Source of the DNA: Gammaproteobacteria bacterium
Lineage (GTDB): Bacteria; Pseudomonadota; Gammaproteobacteria; SZUA-140
Assembly: GCA_026994735.1 (NCBI GenBank)
Contig: JALWQD010000371.1
Location: 1 to 11,022 of the forward strand
Direction: 5' to 3'
Length of the DNA: 11,022 nt
Within the stretch, counting starts at the first letter, position 1, and each line of letters begins with the position of its first letter. This document shows, piece after piece, positions 1-6,863 of this stretch. A program made the translations under genes and the position numbers. A model generated the notes under the pieces. The model made no database searches, was not told the DNA's origin, and saw nothing but the letters and a program-made list of their open reading frames with translations.

Positions 1-1
1 C

Positions 2-910
2 CAGGGTGATGTCGACGTTGAGGCACTGCGCCAGGTTCTCGGTCCGCAAACAGCGGGTATTATGCTGACCAATCCATCGACATTGGGCGTCTTTGAACGC
101 AATATTCTTGAGATTGCTGGCATGGTCCATGAATCCGGTGGTTTGCTCTATTATGATGGCGCCAATCTTAATGCCATTTTGGGTAAGGTGCGTCCGGGGG
201 ATATGGGTTTTGATGTGATTCATCTGAATTTGCACAAGACTTTTTCGACCCCCCATGGCGGTGGCGGTCCCGGTGCCGGGCCAGTGGGTGTCAGTGAGCG
301 CTTGCGCCCCTTTTTGCCCGTGCCTTTAGTGATGCGTGACGACGATGGCAGCTATCGCTGGATAGAGCGTCATGAGCGGCCGCAGTCGATCGGTCGCTTG
401 TCGGCCTTTGCCGGTAATATTGGCATTCTCCTGCGTGGTTATGGTTATGCGCGCATGCTCGGTCGCGCAGGGATGACCCGAGTGGCTGATTTCGCTACCC
501 TGAATGCCAATTACCTGATGGCACGGCTGGCCGAGGAGGGTTTCCATGTGGCTTTTCCTGAGCGCCGAGCGACACATGAGTTTATTATCAGTTTGCAGCA
601 GGAGGCAAAGACCATTGGCCTCAGTGCCCTTGATATGGCCAAGCGTTTACTCGACTATGGCATGCATGCGCCGACGACCTATTTTCCCTTGTTGGTGCCC
701 GAATGCCTGCTGATTGAACCGACAGAGACCGAGGATCTGGAAACACTCGATATCTTTGTTGACACTGTTGTCAAGATTCGTGACGAGGCGCGTGAAAACC
801 CGGAGATGATCAAGGGTGCACCGCATCATTTGCCCGTTCGGCGTCTCGATGAGGTCCGTGCGGCCCGCTCACCGGATCTTGTCTTTCCGCGGCAGCAGGA
901 TGAGGTCTGA
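2..910 (+). CDS. gcvPB: Glycine dehydrogenase (decarboxylating) subunit 2, 5'-truncated by window edge
   Basis: This is the C-terminal subunit of the two-subunit P-protein of the glycine cleavage system, a PLP enzyme that decarboxylates glycine and passes the aminomethyl group to lipoyl-GcvH in the cytoplasm. The frame is open from base 2, so the gene starts outside the window; 302 residues remain of a family usually near 480. The PLP-lysine signature NLHKTFSTPHGGGGPG is present, with the Schiff-base lysine codon at 236-238, and is preceded by the conserved DGANLNAILG stretch. The motifs and the GAPHHLPVRRLDE C-terminus match GcvPB and not the single-chain GcvP of E. coli, so a gcvPA gene is expected just upstream. 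The kinase gene at 974 follows 63 bases later on the same strand and may be co-transcribed. Identification is firm; only the upstream part is missing. Confidence 0.96.
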   Translation, partial: QGDVDVEALRQVLGPQTAGIMLTNPSTLGVFERNILEIAGMVHESGGLLYYDGANLNAILGKVRPGDMGFDVIHLNLHKTFSTPHGGGGPGAGPVGVSERLRPFLPVPLVMRDDDGSYRWIERHERPQSIGRLSAFAGNIGILLRGYGYARMLGRAGMTRVADFATLNANYLMARLAEEGFHVAFPERRATHEFIISLQQEAKTIGLSALDMAKRLLDYGMHAPTTYFPLLVPECLLIEPTETEDLETLDIFVDTVVKIRDEARENPEMIKGAPHHLPVRRLDEVRAARSPDLVFPRQQDEV

Positions 911-973
911 CGTGTTCTGCTGGTGCCGATGTCTATTGTGTATTAATTAATAACCTAACAGGAAGAGACCGAA

Positions 974-1912
974 ATGACAGCATTGATATGTGGTTCCATG
1001 GCCTATGACACGATCATGGTCTTCCCTGATCATTTTCGTAAGCATATCCTGCCCGAGAAGGTTCATATGCTCAATGTGTCATTCATGGTTCCGGAAATGC
1101 GCCGGGAGTTCGGTGGCTGCGCCGGTAATATTGCTTACAACCTTCATCTGCTTGGTGGCAGTGGCCAGGTGATGGCTACCGTTGGCAAGGACTTTGCCCC
1201 TTATGCCGAGTGGTTTGCTGCTCAGGGGATTTCTCGTGAAACGATTCGTGTTATCGATGACAGCTATACCGGGCAGGCCTTTATTACCACCGATCTTGAT
1301 GATAACCAGATTACGGCTTTTCATCCGGGGGCGATGGCTGAGTCACACCAGAACAAGGTCACTGATGCTGCCGGAGTGACGATCGGGATTGTCTCTCCCG
1401 ATGGCCGCGATGGCATGATTGCCCATGCGGCCCAGTTTGCCGAGGCGGGGATCCCCTTTATTTTTGATCCCGGCCAGGGCATGCCAATGTTTGACGGTGA
1501 TGATCTTCTCGCTTTTATCAAACAGGCGAGCTGGTTGACACTGAATGATTATGAGGCCCAGTTGATGACTGAACGTACGGGCCTGAGTCCGGAGCAAATG
1601 GCAGAGCGGGTTGATGCTGTTTTTATTACTCGTGGTGCTGAAGGCTCGGATATTTACACGCGTGCGGGCAAGAGTCATGTTGATGTCTTGAAAATCAGTC
1701 AGGCGGCAGATCCAACTGGCTGTGGTGATGCTTATCGTGCGGGGCTTCTCTATGGCCTGATGCAGGGCCGCGACCTTGTCGCCACAGCCAGTATTGCCTC
1801 CCTGATGGGCGGCGTGAAGATTGAAAGCCATGGCACACAGAATCACCAACCAACACGCGCACAACTCGCCGCCCGTCTGCATGAAAATTACGCAATTAAT
1901 CTGGATGTTTGA
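974..1912 (+). CDS. PfkB-family carbohydrate/nucleoside kinase (adenosine kinase-like)
   Basis: This is a 312-residue cytoplasmic kinase of the ribokinase/PfkB superfamily. Near the N-terminus is the first family signature, a glycine-rich segment GGCAGNIAYNLHLLGG (about residues 47-62). Near the C-terminus is the second, DPTGCGDAYRAGLLYGL (246-262), in which D252 is the expected catalytic base; the usual GAGD is GCGD here, a variant seen in this subgroup. The full ribokinase fold length is present. The substrate cannot be read from sequence: relatives are variously annotated adenosine kinase, ribokinase or fructokinase. The ATG is preceded by a GGAAGAG ribosome-binding site at a suitable distance. 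The gene lies 63 bases after gcvPB, so an operon with the glycine cleavage genes is plausible; an adenosine kinase would recycle adenosine from S-adenosylhomocysteine turnover, but that is inference. The gap before it contains the AT-only palindrome TATTAATTAATA (941-952), of unknown meaning. Confidence 0.9.
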   Translation: MTALICGSMAYDTIMVFPDHFRKHILPEKVHMLNVSFMVPEMRREFGGCAGNIAYNLHLLGGSGQVMATVGKDFAPYAEWFAAQGISRETIRVIDDSYTGQAFITTDLDDNQITAFHPGAMAESHQNKVTDAAGVTIGIVSPDGRDGMIAHAAQFAEAGIPFIFDPGQGMPMFDGDDLLAFIKQASWLTLNDYEAQLMTERTGLSPEQMAERVDAVFITRGAEGSDIYTRAGKSHVDVLKISQAADPTGCGDAYRAGLLYGLMQGRDLVATASIASLMGGVKIESHGTQNHQPTRAQLAARLHENYAINLDV

Positions 1913-1984
1913 CGGTCATCGGAATGCTTGTCAGCTTCGTTCTTGATGGTTCTGTTTTGTCTCTTCGGGATAGTTTTTGCCGTT

Positions 1985-2018
1985 AAGGGCTGTTAGCAGG
2001 GAACGCTTATCAGCCCTT
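1985..2018 (+). other. Inverted repeat / hairpin in the kinase-SPOR gene gap
   Basis: Perfect 8-base arms AAGGGCTG (1985-1992) and CAGCCCTT (2011-2018) enclose 18 bases that hold a second short stem (AGC/GCT). There is no T tract after it, so it is not a classical intrinsic terminator. It could attenuate read-through from the gcvPB-kinase transcript or be a protein site. It covers the upstream TTG (2017) that would extend the next gene, which argues against that TTG as a start. Confidence 0.4.
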
Positions 2019-2091
2019 GTTCGTGGTAACAGGCAAACGGCCGGGGTCGAGAGACCGCGCGGGATATATTCCATACTATTGCGGGTTGTTC

Positions 2092-3585
2092 ATGTCGGCA
2101 GGTTCTTCAGTGCAGGGTGATTTTCTCGACCAGTTGGTGACCGCAATTGCCGTCAATAGACTGGTTATTGTCAAAGGTGATCGTGGCAGCGGCAAGAGTT
2201 ATTGCTGTCAACTTCTGATCAATGCAGTTGCCGAGACGGAGTATTGCGCTTATCGCATAGGTCTTCATGCTGCCACTGGCTGTGAAGGCTTGCAGCGAGC
2301 GCTGGCACGCTTGAGCAAGACCTCTGCTGTTGTTGTCCCGGATGGGATTCGAGCGACTCTCCAGCGTCTTTCTGCCGATATGGCGACAGCTTCTCCATTG
2401 CTCCTGATCGACGATGCCCAGTATCTGTCCCCCTTTGCCTTAAAAGATCTATTACAGGCAGCGGAAGGTTTCCCTAGCCTGACGATTGTTCTCTTTATCG
2501 AAGCCCGGATTATGGCAGAACGCCTTGCTTCTGTGTTCCTGGGGCAGTCCGCTGCCGCCAGCTTTGAGCTGCCCCGGCTTGATGACGCGCAAGCCCAGGC
2601 GCTTGTGGCCGCGACACAGGGCGAGGCAACACTGGATGATGCCCGGGTGCGCGAATTGCTGCGACGGGCGCACGGGCGGCCGGGTGTTTTGCAGGCCCTG
2701 GTGCGCGATGCGCTCGTTTCACAATCGCTTGGGCGGCCTCATGCCCGACCTTTCTGGCAGCGGCCACAGGTCTGGGCCGGCGGGGTGTTGTTATTGTTAT
2801 TTGTTGTTGGTCTTCGCTTTATCCCTCTCGGACCGCCGCGCCTGTTGACGCCGCTGGCCACTCTTCCTGCCGATAAAAGTGACGTGGCGGGAGAAAATGA
2901 AGCGGCGGAAAATATGACTGCTGTTTCGGGGCAGGCCATTGTTCATGGTGATAGGGTTCATGCTTTGGTGAATGTGCCATCGCCGCAAGTGGTCGAGGAG
3001 ACAATGGTTCCTGGTTTCCCGTCGCCGCTTCGTTCAGGCAATAATTCTCCAATGCATAATAAGCAGCCGTCAACGCCGACTGCAGTTGCTGTACTGTCGG
3101 AGCAAGCATTGCCTGAGGGCGAAAAAGCGCTGAGCGAGAAGTTAACGGATAGCGCCAAGATACTACCGGTTTCGGACGAGTCTTTTCGTGGCGAAGACTG
3201 GATTAAGCAGCAAGCGGCTGGCGATTACACTATTCAAATCATCAGTTTCAATAGCCAGCAAGAAGTCTATCGCTACATGCGCCGCCGCCACCTTGAAAAA
3301 AAGGCCGCTTACCTGCGAACCCGTTTTCGCGCCAAACCACTGTATCTCATCGTTTATGGCCACTATCCCAGTTTGGCGGCGGCGAAAAAAGCCCTGCCTT
3401 CATTGCCGGCCAGTTTACGTCGCTATCAGCCATGGGTGCGGCAATTTTCCAGTCTTGTCCGTCTGATTGACAAGGCGCAGCAACCCTTGCCTGCTACGGA
3501 AGCCAAGCCTGCCGTACCCGCACCCGCCTTGCCCGATACCGCACCAGAGGTGCGAGCGCCAACCGAGGCTGAACAGCTGTTCTGA
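2092..3585 (+). CDS. Membrane-anchored AAA ATPase with C-terminal SPOR domain (DamX-like)
   Basis: This 497-residue protein has the architecture of the DamX/AAA-SPOR family: a cytoplasmic ExeA-like ATPase, one membrane span, a low-complexity periplasmic linker and a peptidoglycan-binding SPOR domain. Counted from the ATG at 2092, Walker A is GDRGSGKS (29-36), Walker B LLLIDDAQ (103-110), the hydrophobic span VWAGGVLLLLFVVGLRF is about 227-243, and SPOR runs about 377-460, starting at DYTIQIISF. A proline/alanine-rich tail of about 35 residues follows SPOR. SPOR domains bind denuded septal glycan, so a role in cell division or envelope is likely; the ATPase partner is unknown. The frame is open further upstream to a TTG at 2017, but that extension lies inside a hairpin and looks non-coding; the ATG has only a weak GCGGG ribosome-binding site, so the start is uncertain. 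In many gammaproteobacteria this family sits beside aroK-aroB; here it does not. Confidence 0.87.
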   Translation: MSAGSSVQGDFLDQLVTAIAVNRLVIVKGDRGSGKSYCCQLLINAVAETEYCAYRIGLHAATGCEGLQRALARLSKTSAVVVPDGIRATLQRLSADMATASPLLLIDDAQYLSPFALKDLLQAAEGFPSLTIVLFIEARIMAERLASVFLGQSAAASFELPRLDDAQAQALVAATQGEATLDDARVRELLRRAHGRPGVLQALVRDALVSQSLGRPHARPFWQRPQVWAGGVLLLLFVVGLRFIPLGPPRLLTPLATLPADKSDVAGENEAAENMTAVSGQAIVHGDRVHALVNVPSPQVVEETMVPGFPSPLRSGNNSPMHNKQPSTPTAVAVLSEQALPEGEKALSEKLTDSAKILPVSDESFRGEDWIKQQAAGDYTIQIISFNSQQEVYRYMRRRHLEKKAAYLRTRFRAKPLYLIVYGHYPSLAAAKKALPSLPASLRRYQPWVRQFSSLVRLIDKAQQPLPATEAKPAVPAPALPDTAPEVRAPTEAEQLF

Positions 3586-3606
3586 AACGGCCGTTTACAA
3601 GCCATA

Positions 3607-3641
3607 AAAAAGGCGCATCCGTGTCATGGGTGCGCCTTTTT
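3607..3641. terminator. Bidirectional intrinsic terminator
   Basis: A 14-bp stem (3607-3620 with 3628-3641, one G·T pair) closes a 7-base loop GTGTCAT. The outer part of the stem is AAAAA on one side and TTTTT on the other, so it ends transcripts on both strands. It lies 21 bases after the AAA/SPOR gene and 43 bases beyond the stop of the convergent prk gene. Confidence 0.9.
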
Positions 3642-3684
3642 ACCCCGGTCCGTACAGATGCAGCCAGGCGTTTTGCCGTTTTGT

Positions 3685-4551
3685 TTAGCTTTTCTTGCCT
3701 TCGATCAGTTCATGAATCAATGGCGCCAGGATGATTTCCAGAGCCAGACCCATTTTCCCGCCAGGGACAACAATTGTATTCGGGCGAGACATCCAGGAAT
3801 CATGCAGCATTGACAGATAATAAGGGAAATCGACCCGGCTCGGATCGCGGAAGCGGATGACCGTCAGGCTTTCATCCGGCGTAGGAATATCACGGGCGAT
3901 AAACGGGTTCGAGGTGTCAACGACAGCGACACGCTGGAAGTTGACATCGGTTTGTGAAAACTGGGGAGTAATGGTGCTGACGTAGTCAGGCATGCGTCGG
4001 AGGATCGTATCGGTTACGGCTTCGGCAGAATATCCACGCTGTGCGGTATCACGATGAATCTTCTGGATCCACTCGAGGTTGACAATAGGAACAACGCCGA
4101 CCATCAGATCAACCCATTGGGCGATATTGATATCACCATTGACGACGCCACCGTGGAGACCTTCGTAGAATAGCAGGTCACTGTTAGCAGGCAGGTCTTC
4201 CCAAGGCGTAAAGGTGCCTGGTTCTTGTTTGTAAGGAGCCGCTTCCTTGTCATCATGAAGGTATTTACGGCTTTTGCCGGTGCCAGTTTCAGAATAGCAT
4301 TTGAACAGTTCTTCAAGCTTGTCGAGAATATTTGCTTCGATGCCGAAGTGACTGAGGTTTTCACCGCGATCATGTGCTTCTGCCATGGCGACTTTCATGC
4401 CAGCCCGGTCATAGCGGTGAAAGGCATCCCCTTCAATGATGACGGGTTCTTTGTTTTCACGACGAAAAATATGTTCAAAGGCATTTTTAACGGTCGTAGT
4501 GCCTGCGCCGGAAGAGCCGGTAACGGCAATGATAGGGTGTTTGGCTGACAT
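3685..4551 (-). CDS. prk: Phosphoribulokinase (class I, bacterial type)
   Basis: This enzyme phosphorylates ribulose 5-phosphate with ATP to ribulose 1,5-bisphosphate, the step that feeds Rubisco in the Calvin-Benson-Bassham cycle. The 288-residue length matches octameric bacterial PRK. The P-loop is GSSGAGTTT (12-20). The residues shown to matter in the Rhodobacter sphaeroides enzyme align: D42 (catalytic base), H45, R49, the FYEGLHG segment with E130, and K164, R167, D168 and R172 in EWIQKIHRDTAQRG. IPQF/TPQFSQTDVNFQRV and VVDTSNPFIARDIPTPDES are also conserved. The E. coli PrkB paralogue has similar length but is more divergent, so I favour true PRK. The ATG at 4551 has a strong GAGGAGA site 7 bases upstream; an in-frame extension to 4611 would run through the palindromic leader and is unlikely. 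No Rubisco or cbbR gene is in the window. The gene is convergent with the AAA/SPOR gene. Confidence 0.96.
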   Translation of the reverse strand: MSAKHPIIAVTGSSGAGTTTVKNAFEHIFRRENKEPVIIEGDAFHRYDRAGMKVAMAEAHDRGENLSHFGIEANILDKLEELFKCYSETGTGKSRKYLHDDKEAAPYKQEPGTFTPWEDLPANSDLLFYEGLHGGVVNGDINIAQWVDLMVGVVPIVNLEWIQKIHRDTAQRGYSAEAVTDTILRRMPDYVSTITPQFSQTDVNFQRVAVVDTSNPFIARDIPTPDESLTVIRFRDPSRVDFPYYLSMLHDSWMSRPNTIVVPGGKMGLALEIILAPLIHELIEGKKS

Positions 4552-4591
4552 GCTGTTCTCCTCAAATGGATCAAGAATTAGGCTGTCCAAG

Positions 4592-4607
4592 GGTCGCCCG
4601 GGCGACC
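4592..4607. promoter_or_regulatory. 16-bp perfect palindrome in the prk leader
   Basis: GGTCGCCCGGGCGACC is a perfect palindrome 41-56 bases upstream of the prk ATG. As DNA it could be an operator; as RNA it folds into a 6-bp GC-rich hairpin with a CCGG loop. No T tract follows on either strand, so it is not a terminator. Its GC-rich character does not look like the T-N11-A boxes of the LysR-type regulator CbbR. Confidence 0.5.
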
Positions 4608-4609
4608 AC

Positions 4610-4628
4610 ACGGTATTTTGGATACCGT
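4610..4628. promoter_or_regulatory. Inverted repeat at the probable prk promoter
   Basis: Seven-base arms ACGGTAT (4610-4616) and ATACCGT (4622-4628) flank TTTGG. Read on the minus strand the repeat begins at the end of a possible -10 hexamer TATAAA (4633-4628), so it would cover the transcription start of prk, a usual place for a repressor site. No good -35 box is seen at 16-18 bases, which suggests an activator-dependent promoter or that this -10 is wrong. Function is inferred from position only. Confidence 0.35.
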
Positions 4629-4662
4629 TTATAATGACTGTCTCAGCAGCTTGTTATTATGT

Positions 4663-4694
4663 CAGGTAGCGGGCATTTCGTCGCTGCCTACCTG
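4663..4694. repeat. Imperfect inverted repeat between gspC and prk
   Basis: Arms CAGGTAG (4663-4669) and CTACCTG (4688-4694) can pair, with further GCG/CGC pairing inside. It lies about 60 bases past the gspC stop. No T run follows on the minus strand, so it is at best a weak RNA 3' structure for gspC or an upstream site for prk control. Confidence 0.35.
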
Positions 4695-4754
4695 TGGTTA
4701 GTCGGTCTATTGGATCAAATCGGCGCTGATGTGGCAAGTTGTCTGCTGCAGAAG

Positions 4755-5645
4755 TTAATTGCTGAGGTCGATGCGCAGTGTTTGCAGCTGTCCATTGCGC
4801 CTGATTTGCAGGTTTGCCGCTGGCGATTGAGCAAGGCCGCGCAAGGCGGTCATAGCCTTTGCCGGAGTATCGAGACGAATACCATTGATGCGGGTGACGA
4901 TATCACCATTTTGCAGGCCTGTGCGCTTGAACAGGCTTCGATCGCGTCCCGGCCGCAGTCGATAGCCGATGAATTGACCCCGATTGGTGTATGGCTCAAC
5001 ACTGAAGACATTGAGTAGTTGTTGCGGGTTGCGGAGAATTTGCTGGCGCAAGCCGGCAAGACTGCCTTGATGGGTTGTATTGCCTTGTCTGAATGTATTG
5101 TTTGTCGTTTCTTTTGCCGGTAAGCCAAGTTCCTGACGCGGTAATTTGAGCTTTTCCAGCCGACCGCTGCGTTTGAGCACGACGTGATCCTTGTGTATCG
5201 ATTGCAGGACGGCCCCACCGGGGACCGTTGCACCTGTCGTATAGTAGGATTGCTGGCCATTCGCAGTGGCAATGATCGCGCCACCTTGGCCCGCTGTGGC
5301 AGAGCTGACGATGCCGCGCAGCGTCAGGTTAAGGCGTGTTTCGGGCAGCGGTTGGGTAATGGGCAAGGTAGCTTTTGGGCGCCGTGCGGCATTGCCAAAT
5401 AAATGCCAGCGGGCAATGTTCCAGTTCTGTTCAGGTTGAGTCTTGTTGGGGCTGCCAGTTAGCGATGAGGTTTGCTGCTGTGGCAGTGTCTGGCGTGGCG
5501 ACAGCGTTGTCTCTGGCAGTAATTGCCAGGTAAGTTGGGCCAGATTGACCATCAGTAGTGTCAGCAGGAGCAAGTTGCTGGCAAGCAGTAGAGGACGAGC
5601 CAGGTCTGTATATTGGCTGTAGCGGCGGCTGATGGCTTCTAGCAT
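4755..5645 (-). CDS. gspC: Type II secretion system inner-membrane protein GspC
   Basis: GspC links the inner-membrane platform of the type II secretion system to the outer-membrane secretin GspD. The 296-residue sequence shows the family order: short cytoplasmic N-terminus, a single membrane span (about residues 18-40, LLLASNLLLLTLLMVNLAQL), a proline/glutamine-rich linker, the periplasmic homology region (about 75-170, containing WHLFGNA and LRGIVSS), a second linker, and a C-terminal PDZ domain (about 200-294, with GYRLRPGRD, LFKRTGLQNGDIVTRINGI). WHLFG and GLQNGDIVTRING are typical of GspC/XcpP/PulC. The ribosome-binding site before the ATG is poor. Unlike most T2SS loci, no gspD follows; the next gene downstream is prk, after 203 bases. 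DUF2782 lies 36 bases upstream on the same strand, so it may be read from the LOG-DUF2782 promoter. A stand-alone PDZ protein is less likely given the HR domain. Confidence 0.9.
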   Translation of the reverse strand: MLEAISRRYSQYTDLARPLLLASNLLLLTLLMVNLAQLTWQLLPETTLSPRQTLPQQQTSSLTGSPNKTQPEQNWNIARWHLFGNAARRPKATLPITQPLPETRLNLTLRGIVSSATAGQGGAIIATANGQQSYYTTGATVPGGAVLQSIHKDHVVLKRSGRLEKLKLPRQELGLPAKETTNNTFRQGNTTHQGSLAGLRQQILRNPQQLLNVFSVEPYTNRGQFIGYRLRPGRDRSLFKRTGLQNGDIVTRINGIRLDTPAKAMTALRGLAQSPAANLQIRRNGQLQTLRIDLSN

Positions 5646-5681
5646 CGTCTGAGGTGGCTATCCATCGGGGAGGGTGGCTGG

Positions 5682-6008
5682 TTACCAGCTAAAGAGTGTC
5701 CAGCTGGGAATAAAGAGATTTTCATCGAGTTCGGGGCGGTGGCTGTCGAGCGTGCCATCGCCATTGCTGTCAATGAGGTAGTAAGCGTGGCCTTTGTCCG
5801 GTGTGATTTTGATCATATAGAGCCGACCGGCAATGCGGTATTCTTCAATGCGTTGATCGTCGCGTTCGGTAATCGTAATTTCCGGTGTTTCTTTTTTTGC
5901 TGTTCGAGAGCGATCAGGGTTGGCACTGACAAGGGCCGACGAAAGCAGGAGAGCAAACCAGAGCAGACTGCAGCTGAGCAGGCGAGATAACGGCGCGTCA
6001 GAGATCAA
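5682..6008 (-). CDS. Secreted DUF2782-family protein, TTG start
   Basis: This is a small exported protein of the DUF2782 family, of unknown function, commonly found beside polA in gammaproteobacteria. I place the start at the TTG at 6008: an AGGAG site stands 7 bases upstream, it overlaps the end of the LOG gene by 11 bases, and the product then begins with a compact signal peptide (charged LSR, hydrophobic LLSCSLLWFALLLSSALVSA, predicted cut before NPDRS). ATGs further upstream (6077, 6074, 6056) would put about 20 charged residues ahead of the signal and deepen the overlap. The mature part is about 75 residues with the family core: ERDDQRIEEYRIAGRLYMIKI, then KGHAYYLID, the acidic DSNGDGTLD segment that resembles a calcium-binding loop, and a tail IPSWTLFSW. 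Probably periplasmic; translationally coupled to the LOG gene. Family assignment is confident, role unknown. Confidence 0.85.
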   Translation of the reverse strand: MISDAPLSRLLSCSLLWFALLLSSALVSANPDRSRTAKKETPEITITERDDQRIEEYRIAGRLYMIKITPDKGHAYYLIDSNGDGTLDSHRPELDENLFIPSWTLFSW

Positions 6009-6723
6009 GCAGTTTCTCCTGCTCTTCGCATGAAGGCGTAAAGCTGCGTTGTTCATAATAGCGGAAGATGGCATCAATCACTTCCTGGGGTTCATTGAGA
6101 ACCTGAATAAAATTGAGGTCTTCGGCATCGATGACACCGTGGCTTACCAGGGTATTGTCGAACCAGTCCAGCAGACCTTTCCAGAATTCAGAGTCTACCA
6201 GAATTATCGGTATGCGGCGTGTGCGACCGGTTTGCACGAGAGTAAGGATTTCTGCCATTTCATCCAGTGTGCCAAAGCCACCGGGAAGAACGACGTAGGC
6301 AGAGGCATATTTAACGAACATGACCTTGCGGGAAAAAAAATGACGGAAGCGCAGGGAGATGTCCTGGTAGGCGTTTGCTGATTGTTCTTTTGGCAGATCG
6401 ATGTTGAGGCCGATGCTGGGGGATTTGCCACGATATCCACCTTTGTTAATTGCCTCCATAATGCCCGGACCGCCACCGCTGACGACACTGAAGCCGGAGT
6501 TGGAGAGTAAATGGGCGATTTCTTCAGCCAATTGATAATGGCGATGACCTTCCTTCGTACGCGCTGAGCCAAAGAGACTGACGGAAGGCTTGATACGTGC
6601 CAGCCGTTCAAAGCCATCAACAAACTCAGCCATGATCTGGAATATTTTCCAGGATTCACGTGTCAGTTCAGTATCATCCATGGGCTGTAGCCCGGGATGA
6701 CGAGCGCGTTGTTGTTCGTTCAT
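5998..6723 (-). CDS. LOG-family nucleotide phosphoribohydrolase (TIGR00730-type Rossmann protein)
   Basis: This 241-residue cytoplasmic protein belongs to the LOG (lysine-decarboxylase-like) family. Members split the N-glycosidic bond of nucleoside 5'-monophosphates, releasing a base and ribose 5-phosphate; some act on cytokinin nucleotides, and others resemble the purine nucleotidase PpnN. The diagnostic motifs are SGGGPGIMEAINKG (82-95) and PGGFGTLDE (147-155), with the RK pair in FSRKVMFVKYA (130-140) also conserved. The N-terminal segment of about 45 residues before KPSVSLFGSAR is typical of the longer proteobacterial subgroup. Substrate cannot be decided from sequence, and old names such as 'lysine decarboxylase' should be avoided. 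The ATG at 6723 has a GAGGT site 6 bases upstream; the frame remains open to 6975 but that stretch runs into polA on the other strand. It is divergent from polA and overlaps DUF2782 downstream. Confidence 0.93.
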   Translation of the reverse strand: MNEQQRARHPGLQPMDDTELTRESWKIFQIMAEFVDGFERLARIKPSVSLFGSARTKEGHRHYQLAEEIAHLLSNSGFSVVSGGGPGIMEAINKGGYRGKSPSIGLNIDLPKEQSANAYQDISLRFRHFFSRKVMFVKYASAYVVLPGGFGTLDEMAEILTLVQTGRTRRIPIILVDSEFWKGLLDWFDNTLVSHGVIDAEDLNFIQVLNEPQEVIDAIFRYYEQRSFTPSCEEQEKLLDL

Positions 6724-6796
6724 GGCTACCTCAATGGTTATCGATCTGGTTGCTGATGATCGCCTTGCTTGTGCATGGCAAACAGCATTGTGGCAC

Positions 6797-6824
6797 TTGG
6801 GCCTTGACGCTGACGTAGTATACT
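6797..6824 (+). promoter_or_regulatory. Probable sigma-70 promoter of polA
   Basis: TTGGGC (6797-6802) and TATACT (6819-6824) are separated by 16 bases and would start transcription near 6831, about 33 bases ahead of the polA ATG. The -10 lies in the palindrome AGTATACT (6817-6824), so the same hexamer reads TATACT on the minus strand towards the LOG gene, although no matching -35 is clear on that side. The polA ribosome-binding site is weak. Confidence 0.5.
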
Positions 6825-6863
6825 CGGCGCCTAATTGTCGTTCCTGACGAGTACAGTACAGCC

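Noticed and set aside
941..952. AT-only palindrome TATTAATTAATA before the PfkB kinase gene
   Set aside because: A 12-base AT palindrome is too simple to assign; no good -35 stands in front of it, so I do not call a promoter or operator.
3685..4551. Calling prk the E. coli PrkB-type paralogue of unknown role
   Set aside because: All residues known to matter in the Rhodobacter enzyme align with only a one-residue offset, and the sequence tracks autotroph PRKs closely; a tree would settle it.
4552..4611. A 20-residue N-terminal extension of phosphoribulokinase
   Set aside because: It would cover the leader palindrome; the ATG at 4551 has a strong ribosome-binding site and gives the N-terminus typical of known PRKs.
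4659..5018. A 119-codon plus-strand open frame opposite gspC
   Set aside because: It lies antisense to the PDZ part of gspC, has no recognisable domain or good ribosome-binding site, and is a shadow of the real gene.
6841..6863. A possible LexA (SOS) box before polA, from the repeated GTACAGTACAG
   Set aside because: It lacks the CTGT-N8-ACAG symmetry of gammaproteobacterial LexA sites.
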